NCBI GenBank assembly: GCA_021299565.1
Contig: JAJTHA010000185.1
Span: forward strand, 1-10,332
Reading direction: 5' to 3'
Source of the DNA: Candidatus Caenarcanales bacterium
Lineage (GTDB): Bacteria; Cyanobacteriota; Vampirovibrionia; LMEP-6097
Length of the DNA: 10,332 nucleotides
The position numbers and the translations under genes are program-made. Positions 5,335 through 10,332 of this stretch are shown piece after piece. Each line of letters opens with the position of its first letter. The stretch's first letter is position 1. The notes under the pieces are model-generated. The model was not told where the DNA came from. It saw nothing but the letters and a program-made list of their open reading frames with translations, and searched no databases.

Positions 5335-5909
5335 TATTTACTTGTTATTTCTGCTTTTAATCTTTTCATGCGCTTAGACAATTCAACGGAAAGTGCTTGA
5401 GACTTCTCAAGGCTTTCTTTGGTTAAAGTGAACTGTGTCTTAACTGAATGATTATGGTCTTCCAATTCTTTGATTTTTGCTTTAAGTCCTTCTTCTAGTT
5501 TGTGCTCGCTAATAGCATTATTTGTGCTCGTATTAGGGCTTGCTTCTACTTTAATTGAACTAGCTTTTAGGGCTTCTTGCTCAAAGAATTTGACTCTGTC
5601 TTTTAAATCGCTAATTTCTTTTTCAGAATTTAGATTTTTTTCTTCGAGTTGTTTTATAAGATTACTTTTTTCATTTAGATGATTTTGCAGCTTGACTATC
5701 AAAGTGCTTTCATCTTTGGTGAAATTTTTCATCTGATTTATAGCTTTACTAATGGATGATTGAGCTTGCTTCAAAGTCTCAATATTGTTTTTTGAAAACA
5801 ATCTAGCCAAAAAAGTTTTTTGATTGTTGATTTCTTTCAAAACCTCTTTTTGAGCAGCTTCTAGCAGCTCGTTAGTTTGTTGAAGTAGTGTTTCTTGTTG
5901 ATTAGACAT
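5334..5909 (-). CDS. Coiled-coil protein, function unknown
   Basis: I do not recognise a family. From ATG 5909 the protein is 191 residues, nearly all predicted helix and rich in Lys, Glu, Gln, Leu and Asn. Residues 1-115 form a long helical region with heptad-like spacing, for example LVKLQNHLNEKSNLIKQLEE written within 70-90. A short linker (about 119-134, PNTSTNNAIS) separates it from a second coiled coil (135-187). No membrane span or signal peptide is visible, so it is probably cytosolic. The start at 5909 is preferred over an in-frame upstream ATG at 5960 because a strong AAAGGAG sits seven bases ahead of it; the upstream option would overlap the S1 gene by 59 bases and add an Arg/Thr-rich head that is just S1 sequence in another frame. 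It overlaps the S1 gene by eight bases and folB by one. Confidence 0.85.
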   Translation of the reverse strand: MSNQQETLLQQTNELLEAAQKEVLKEINNQKTFLARLFSKNNIETLKQAQSSISKAINQMKNFTKDESTLIVKLQNHLNEKSNLIKQLEEKNLNSEKEISDLKDRVKFFEQEALKASSIKVEASPNTSTNNAISEHKLEEGLKAKIKELEDHNHSVKTQFTLTKESLEKSQALSVELSKRMKRLKAEITSK

Positions 5910-7017
5910 GCTCAAGCTCCTTTGTATCGTTGTTTTCGGTCTCTGAGTTGGTCGCCTCATCTATTACTGGTGTAGAGAACTTCACCCCCAAGCGTTTCTT
6001 AGGGACTTCAATATTGATAACTTCAACATAGATTTCTTTACCAATTTCTGGTTGTTCTTGTCCTTCAAAATTTGATCTATGTAAAAGTGCTTCAATACCT
6101 GGAAGTAATTCTACAAAAACACCAAACTCTGCTTGACTTACAACTTTTGATTTTTGCTTGAAACCTATTCTTAGTTCCGTTGGTAATGTTGACCACGGAT
6201 CAGCTATAGATTGTTTGGCGCTTAGTGCAATGCGTCTTTGTTCTTGGTCGATCTTGAAAACTTTGGCTTTCACTTTTTGACCAATGCTAATAACATCACT
6301 TGGCTTTTTGAATCTTCTCCAAGATAATTCAGATGAAGGTATTAGAGCATCAAGCCCGCCAAGATCCACAAAAACTCCAAAATCAGCAATTCTGATTATA
6401 GTTACTTCAAGCTCCTGACCTAATGAAATACCATTGAACAATTCTTGTACTTTGTGTTCTTTAACTTCATCGCTAATGACTTTACTATTTAAAATGATTT
6501 TGTTTTTGGATTTATCAAATTCATGCAATCTCACAGGAATTTTGATATTGGTCCATTGTTCTTTTTCTTTGTCTTTAAGTTGTTCTAGTCTATTGTCAAT
6601 ATAGCCATAAGGAATAAAACCTATTTGACCTGTGACTTCTATCAAAGCTTCTAATCCGCTTTTAAGAACTTTTTGTATAGTTGCTTCAAGGTTTTGTCCT
6701 TGTAGTGTTTCAAGTTGTTGCCATTGCTGTTCGCTTTGAATTTCTTTTACCGAAAGCTTATATACACCTTCTTGTTGTCTATCTTCACCAACTACAAAAA
6801 CATCTATTTGTTGACCTAGTGAATATTGATTTTTAGATATTTCATTTGCAGCAACAAAACCTTCATATGATTTATTGATGTCTACATATATTCCATTACT
6901 ATTTATTGCAATTACAGTCGCTTTGCAGACTGAATTAGCTACTGGTTTATTCTCTATGCGCTCTAAAATAATTTCAGCTTCAAGATCTTGATAATTTTTT
7001 GATTGTTTGTTTGACAT
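5902..7017 (-). CDS. rpsA: Four-domain S1 RNA-binding protein (ribosomal protein S1 type)
   Basis: This 371-residue protein contains four S1/OB-fold repeats at about 24-92, 104-179, 196-268 and 282-347. Each is built on the V-x-x-I/V...GxxVxx...GFIP/ALIP...G..V.V.V...D...R.I.LS pattern. The third is the most canonical (TIIRIADFGVFVDLGGLDAL then IPSSELSW, ending KIDQEQRRIALSAK). S1 binds mRNA and helps it onto the 30S subunit. Four domains resemble the shorter S1 proteins of Gram-positive bacteria and cyanobacteria-related lineages rather than the six-domain E. coli protein. An acidic tail (350-371) ends it. A GGAG lies five bases upstream of ATG 7017. The 71-base gap before it is the longest inside this gene set, and its minus strand contains TAGAAT, so a separate promoter is possible but no matching -35 is clear. 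Confidence 0.85.
   Translation of the reverse strand: MSNKQSKNYQDLEAEIILERIENKPVANSVCKATVIAINSNGIYVDINKSYEGFVAANEISKNQYSLGQQIDVFVVGEDRQQEGVYKLSVKEIQSEQQWQQLETLQGQNLEATIQKVLKSGLEALIEVTGQIGFIPYGYIDNRLEQLKDKEKEQWTNIKIPVRLHEFDKSKNKIILNSKVISDEVKEHKVQELFNGISLGQELEVTIIRIADFGVFVDLGGLDALIPSSELSWRRFKKPSDVISIGQKVKAKVFKIDQEQRRIALSAKQSIADPWSTLPTELRIGFKQKSKVVSQAEFGVFVELLPGIEALLHRSNFEGQEQPEIGKEIYVEVINIEVPKKRLGVKFSTPVIDEATNSETENNDTKELEHV
5917..5923 (-). promoter_or_regulatory. Ribosome binding site deciding the coiled-coil start
   Basis: On the minus strand AAAGGAG lies inside the last codons of the S1 gene, seven bases before ATG 5909. It is one of the best Shine-Dalgarno matches in the window and fixes the start of the coiled-coil gene at 5909 instead of 5960. 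Confidence 0.75.
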
Positions 7018-7088
7018 ATTTTCTCCGTTGTAGACACTGGGGGTGCTGTGTAAAAAGCTAGGATTCCCATTCTAACCTATTTTTTGTC

Positions 7089-7526
7089 TTATTTTTGTAA
7101 GGCTTTGAAATAAAAACTTGAACCAATCACTAAAGCCAGTCCAATTCCCAAATATAAAAATCCAAATAAGTTATAAGGATCAGCGTGATGAAACTCTCTT
7201 AAATGTCTTAAACCTATTCCAAGTCCCATCATCAGGGCTATAAAAACACAACCCTTAACGTTATACAAAATTAGCCATCCAATCAGATAGTTAATTGGCT
7301 TATCAGAAATTTTTTCTAAATTACCAAGATTTCTTGCAGCAGCTTTTTTCAAAACACTAAAAGCTTTACCACCGGCAATTATCAAACTGACCAATAATAA
7401 GCTTAAGTGCCAATCAGGTTGACTAAAATAAGGTTCAAGCCACGGTAAGCCTCTAGATATAATTCTAATGCCAACAAGCGCCCAAATAAGACCAGCTAGG
7501 AAAACAGAAAAGTTTCTTGTATTCAT
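7089..7526 (-). CDS. Small four-helix membrane protein, unknown
   Basis: I do not recognise a named family for this 145-residue protein. It has four apolar segments at about 6-24 (FSVFLAGLIWALVGIRII), 39-57 (HLSLLLVSLIIAGGKAFSV), 79-105 (two-part, WLILYNVKGCVFIALMMGLG) and 118-139 (FGFLYLGIGLALVIGSSFYF). Charged residues lie between them: a basic loop KKAAARNLGNLEK (60-72) and RHLREFHHAD (107-116). Basic loop placement suggests the 60-75 loop faces the cytosol. Its ATG overlaps the nuoL stop in an ATGA, so it is translated in step with nuoL. It is not NuoK, NuoJ or another complex I subunit that I can identify. A role in complex I assembly is possible only from position. No signal peptide cleavage site is evident. 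Confidence 0.8.
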   Translation of the reverse strand: MNTRNFSVFLAGLIWALVGIRIISRGLPWLEPYFSQPDWHLSLLLVSLIIAGGKAFSVLKKAAARNLGNLEKISDKPINYLIGWLILYNVKGCVFIALMMGLGIGLRHLREFHHADPYNLFGFLYLGIGLALVIGSSFYFKALQK

Positions 7527-9454
7527 CTAAAAACCACCCACGCTACAGTTGCGCCAAGCGCTGTGATCATTATCAGAGCATAACTTTGTATTTTACCTGT
7601 TTGTTGTACTTTAAGTATGTCGCCGAGTATCTCAGAGCCTCTCCAGGTGATACCGTTGATAATAATACCTTCAATAAATATCCTTTCAAAGATTTTGTAA
7701 GTCCATCTGAAAATAAACATCAATGCAGCAACTATAGCATTATAGATTTCATCTATATACCATTTATTAAGCGATGCTTGGTAAATTACTGACAGCTGTT
7801 TTTTGAAGAACTCATTTAGTTTCATGCCTTTGACATAAACCAAATATGCACCCAAAGTGCCAAGCAAAAATGCCAAGAAAGGCAAATAACCAAACGGCTG
7901 ACTTAATTCATGCAAGAAAAACTCCCAACCTGATTGACCTTCAGCAAGATGTGAATGAAAATGCGAATCGATATAGTGCTGGAGTTGGTAACCCATTAAT
8001 GGTGATCCCCAAAAACCTAATATCACTGACGGCACAGCTAGAACCATCAAAGGAAAAGTTACAGAAAAAGGTTGTTCATGAGGATGTTCATGCCCTCTGT
8101 ATTCTCCTTCAAATGTTTTGAAATAGATTCTAAACATATAAAAAGCAGTCATCAAAGCAGTTGCGGTTGCTATCCAGAAAAGTCCTTTATTAACTTCCCA
8201 GGCTTGAGCGATAATCATATCTTTGGACCAGAAACCAGACATCATCGGAAAGCCTGCTATAGAAAGGGTTCCAATCAAAAATGTAATTGCTGTAATTGGC
8301 ATGTGTTTTCTGAGTCCACCCATTTCATTCATATCTTGTTCGTGATGACAACCAAGAATCACAGAACCTGATCCCAAGAAAAGCATCGCTTTGAACATAG
8401 CGTGAGTGATTAAGTGAAACATTGCAATTACTGGTGCGCCAAGACCAGCTGCCATGACCATGTAACCTAGTTGTGAGCAAGTAGAATAAGCAAGAGCTTT
8501 TTTAATATCGTTTTGTGAAAAAGCTATCGTTGCTGCAAAAATTGCAGTGATACCACCAACCCAAGCAATTAGATTGAGAGCAGTAGAGCCATCAATACTC
8601 AGAATCGGAAATACTCTAGCTACTAAATAAACACCAGCAGCAACCATAGTTGCAGCGTGTATCAAAGCTGATATTGGAGTAGGACCTTCCATAGCGTCTG
8701 GAAGCCAAATATGAAGAGGGAACTGAGCGGATTTGGCAGCAGCACCCATAAAAATTAAAATCCCGATTGTACTAATAGAAACCAAACCAGTTACTAAAAG
8801 ACCATTATTAGTAATAGCCCAAGTTGTGGCTTCAAGTAATTTATCAAAACCAAGAGTTGTTGCACCTTCAGTTGACCAAAAATCTTTAGTGAAATGATAG
8901 AGCAAAATTAAACCAAGTAAAAACCCAGCATCGCCTACTCTATTTACAACAAAGGCTTTTTTGCAGGCATGAGCAGCTGATGGCTTGTACCACCAAAAAC
9001 CTATTAGTAAGAAAGAACAAACACCAACTAATTCCCAGAAGAAATACATCTGGAATAAATTTGTTGCAATAACAAGTCCTAACATTGAAAAAGTAAATAA
9101 AGACAAGTAAGAATAAAATCTTGTGTATCCCTCATCTTCATCCATATAACCGTGCGTATAAATTTGCACAAGCATGCTTACAAGATTTACTGTAAGAAGC
9201 ATTGAAATCGTGAGTGAATCAACTAAACAGCCAATTTCTAAATGAAAATCTCCTGCTTTTATCCAAGGCATATTGATTTGATAACTGCCTTGAAAATTTA
9301 AAAACAAAACTATTGAGTGCAACAATCCTATCGCAACAGCCCCTATGGACAGGCTTGCAGAAAGCACTCTTGATTTATGTGTAAAAAACATAATCAAGAT
9401 TGCAGATATTAGAGGGTAGATGGCGATGAGCCAAGCGTTATCAGGACTTTGCAT
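7523..9454 (-). CDS. nuoL: NADH-quinone oxidoreductase subunit L
   Basis: NuoL is the distal antiporter-like proton-pumping subunit in the membrane arm of complex I. The 643-residue protein has normal length and many membrane spans. Its key residues are in place: Glu141 in YFFWELVGVCSFLLIGFWW, Lys241 in AKSAQFPLHIWLPDAM followed by EGPTPISALIHAATMVAAGVYL, KKALAYSTCSQLGYM (318-332), His351 and Lys355 in FHLITHAMFKAM, and Lys411 in GFWSKD. After the core comes the NuoL-specific extension: a His-rich EYRGHEHPHEQP segment, LNKWYIDEIYNAI (562-574), and a final QQTGKIQSYALIMI helix. This rules out the shorter NuoM, NuoN and DabB relatives. It follows the FtsB-like gene by 18 bases, with only a weak ribosome binding site. 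nuoK, nuoM and nuoN are not next to it, so the gene is separated from any nuo operon, as ndhF often is in cyanobacteria. Confidence 0.95.
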   Translation of the reverse strand: MQSPDNAWLIAIYPLISAILIMFFTHKSRVLSASLSIGAVAIGLLHSIVLFLNFQGSYQINMPWIKAGDFHLEIGCLVDSLTISMLLTVNLVSMLVQIYTHGYMDEDEGYTRFYSYLSLFTFSMLGLVIATNLFQMYFFWELVGVCSFLLIGFWWYKPSAAHACKKAFVVNRVGDAGFLLGLILLYHFTKDFWSTEGATTLGFDKLLEATTWAITNNGLLVTGLVSISTIGILIFMGAAAKSAQFPLHIWLPDAMEGPTPISALIHAATMVAAGVYLVARVFPILSIDGSTALNLIAWVGGITAIFAATIAFSQNDIKKALAYSTCSQLGYMVMAAGLGAPVIAMFHLITHAMFKAMLFLGSGSVILGCHHEQDMNEMGGLRKHMPITAITFLIGTLSIAGFPMMSGFWSKDMIIAQAWEVNKGLFWIATATALMTAFYMFRIYFKTFEGEYRGHEHPHEQPFSVTFPLMVLAVPSVILGFWGSPLMGYQLQHYIDSHFHSHLAEGQSGWEFFLHELSQPFGYLPFLAFLLGTLGAYLVYVKGMKLNEFFKKQLSVIYQASLNKWYIDEIYNAIVAALMFIFRWTYKIFERIFIEGIIINGITWRGSEILGDILKVQQTGKIQSYALIMITALGATVAWVVFR

Positions 9455-9472
9455 AGACTACTTTATTCTATA

Positions 9473-9928
9473 TCACTTAGCTATTTTGATCAAAATCTCA
9501 TTTTGCTCAAGAACTTTGATTTCTTCTTTTAGGGTTCTTTTGAGACCTGCCGAAGAGTGATATTCGTTTAATTTGTTTTGAAATTCAATTTTGTCTTTAT
9601 TCAAATTGCTTTTGATTTGATTTAGTTGAATATTTTGTTTGATATTTTGACCAAGCCCAAAAAAGTTCACCAAGCCACTTTTGCAAACAGGTAATAAAAG
9701 AAACAATATCAGTAAATACCAAAATGAATAGCTCATCTGGATAAGTTGTTTTTCCCAGAGATTATCAAATTTGGCTCTTTGCTCCAAGCTGTAATCTTGA
9801 TATAGTCCTTCGTGCTCAGAATTAGAGCTAAAGTTTTTGATTTGTTGGTATGTATTGATTTGCGGCACGCTTACGTTATCTTTCTGCGGTTCTCCATAGT
9901 CATTATATAAATTATAAGCGTGATTCAT
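9473..9928 (-). CDS. FtsB/DivIC-like septum formation protein
   Basis: This 151-residue protein has the layout of the FtsB/DivIC family: a cytosolic head, one membrane span at about 66-85 (YSFWYLLILFLLLPVCKSGL), then a periplasmic coiled coil (92-122). The C-terminal segment AGLKRTLKEEIKVLEQNEIL (127-146) followed by IKI resembles the family ending, in which a short helix (…iE.lARe.Lg.v.pgE) leads to IlikI. In such proteins the coiled coil pairs with FtsL and recruits the septal synthase FtsW/FtsI. The assignment rests on architecture and this weak motif, not on a strong signature. The head of about 65 residues, rich in Asn, Tyr and Gln, is longer than usual. AGAGG lies 12 bases before ATG 9928, slightly far. 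It is the first gene of the long minus-strand set. An unrelated small coiled-coil membrane protein is the alternative. Confidence 0.6.
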   Translation of the reverse strand: MNHAYNLYNDYGEPQKDNVSVPQINTYQQIKNFSSNSEHEGLYQDYSLEQRAKFDNLWEKQLIQMSYSFWYLLILFLLLPVCKSGLVNFFGLGQNIKQNIQLNQIKSNLNKDKIEFQNKLNEYHSSAGLKRTLKEEIKVLEQNEILIKIAK

Positions 9929-9967
9929 TATTGGCGTGATCCTCTAAAACAATTTAGTTGATTCACA

Positions 9968-9983
9968 CTATGACGCATCATAG
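9968..9983. promoter_or_regulatory. Perfect 6-4-6 dyad, possible operator/promoter
   Basis: CTATGA (9968-9973) and TCATAG (9978-9983) are exact inverted copies around CGCA. The dyad lies 40-55 bases upstream of the FtsB-like ATG and 64 bases before the divergent 42-codon frame. On the minus strand the right arm contains TATGAT, a five-of-six -10 match, with TTGAGT about 19 bases upstream as a poor -35. A regulator bound here could cover that -10. A short hairpin in a 5' leader is the other reading. Confidence 0.35.
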
Positions 9984-10046
9984 GGGGAATTGTTTCATTT
10001 AACTCAAATTTAAACCAATGATGTTATCCAAGTGATAGGGGACTAG

Positions 10047-10175
10047 ATGCAAGTAAGTTTGGAAGAATTGCAAAGAACAGCGAAGGCGAAATTTGCCGAG
10101 AGTTTGGAATTGATCGCAGAGATAGAGAGAGCGCATCCAGAGTTAGGATTGCGAGCGGCGTTTTTGGTGAATTAA
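10047..10175 (+). CDS. Possible 42-residue protein, unknown
   Basis: A frame from ATG 10047 to TAA 10175 encodes MQVSLEELQRTAKAKFAE at its start and ERAHPELGLRAAFLVN at its end. AGGGG lies five bases upstream, a good ribosome binding site at good spacing. The peptide is amphipathic and helical with balanced charge, like a real small cytosolic protein or the N-terminal part of a larger one. It is transcribed away from the FtsB-like gene across the dyad-bearing gap. I recognise no family. It may be intact, or the front of a gene broken at about 10165-10183, where all three plus frames meet stop codons. Confidence 0.45.
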   Translation: MQVSLEELQRTAKAKFAESLELIAEIERAHPELGLRAAFLVN

Positions 10176-10183
10176 ATTTCTAA

Positions 10184-10276
10184 GATTATGCAATTGAAGA
10201 TTATGATGCAGATTTATTACTAAAAAACATGAGTAAAAACTCAGAAACTGATAGTATTATCTTACCTCTCCCTTAA
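10184..10276 (+). other. Short open stretch, possible gene remnant
   Basis: Immediately after a TAA at 10181-10183 the frame stays open to TAA 10274-10276 and reads DYAIEDYDADLLLKNM, then SKNSETDSIILPLP. The composition, acidic then Ser/Asn-rich, is protein-like. It lacks a start codon until an ATG at 10229, which has no ribosome binding site. The preceding 42-codon frame is in a different phase. It could be the 3' part of a decayed gene whose 5' part is at 10047-10175. The remaining bases to 10332 show no gene. Confidence 0.2.
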
Positions 10277-10332
10277 TCTTTCTATGATATATGCCTTGAT
10301 ATAGAGCGTTATGCCGCACTTGTGTCATCCTG

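Noticed and set aside
5910..5960. Upstream start at 5960 for the coiled-coil protein
   Set aside because: The extra 17 residues are S1 sequence in another frame, and the strong ribosome binding site points to ATG 5909.
7517..8371. Plus-strand open frames opposite nuoL (7517-7792, 7846-8121, 8072-8371)
   Set aside because: They lie antisense to well-conserved nuoL codons, have Cys/His-rich random-looking composition and no ribosome binding sites.
7523..9454. DabB, NuoM or MrpA-type relative instead of NuoL
   Set aside because: The 643-residue length with the WYIDEIYNAI and QTGKIQSYA C-terminal parts is specific to NuoL/NdhF, and no DabA or Mrp partner genes are adjacent.

Overview
The window is AT-rich bacterial chromosome, densely packed with genes. 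It comes from a flagellated organism with respiratory complex I and its own folate (p-aminobenzoate and pterin) synthesis. No phage, transposon, CRISPR or tRNA gene is visible. The taxon cannot be proved from the sequence. A complex I gene standing apart from the other nuo genes, a short FtsB-like protein, low GC and flagella would suit a non-photosynthetic Cyanobacteriota relative (Vampirovibrionia/Melainabacteria). That is inference only, and some alphaproteobacterial or other lineages would also fit.

Layout. Positions 1-564 (+) hold an unrecognised protein gene. A 158-base gap follows with three GC-rich palindromes, each capped by a very tight three-base loop. Then comes a minus-strand pair, flgB-flgC (rod proteins of the flagellar basal body, 1528-723). 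Facing away from it is a plus-strand group at 1579-3257: NAD kinase, probably read from a leaderless mRNA, an unrecognised 240-residue protein one base behind it, and a possible 30-residue membrane microprotein.

From 9928 down to 3244 everything lies on the minus strand with almost no space between genes. In order these are an FtsB/DivIC-like division protein, NuoL of complex I, a four-helix membrane protein, a four-S1-domain RNA-binding protein (RpsA type), a coiled-coil protein, FolB, PabB and PabC. Junctions are of the ATGA or TAATG type or longer overlaps, which suggests translational coupling. The last three genes form a folate block: FolB cleaves dihydroneopterin, while PabB and PabC turn chorismate into p-aminobenzoate. 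The glutaminase PabA is not in the window.

The right end (9929-10332) has a perfect 6-4-6 dyad upstream of the long gene set, a plausible divergent 42-codon gene, and a further short open stretch that may be a gene remnant. The most worthwhile leads are the palindrome cluster, the leaderless nadK start, the FtsB-NuoL-S1-folate arrangement and the microproteins.
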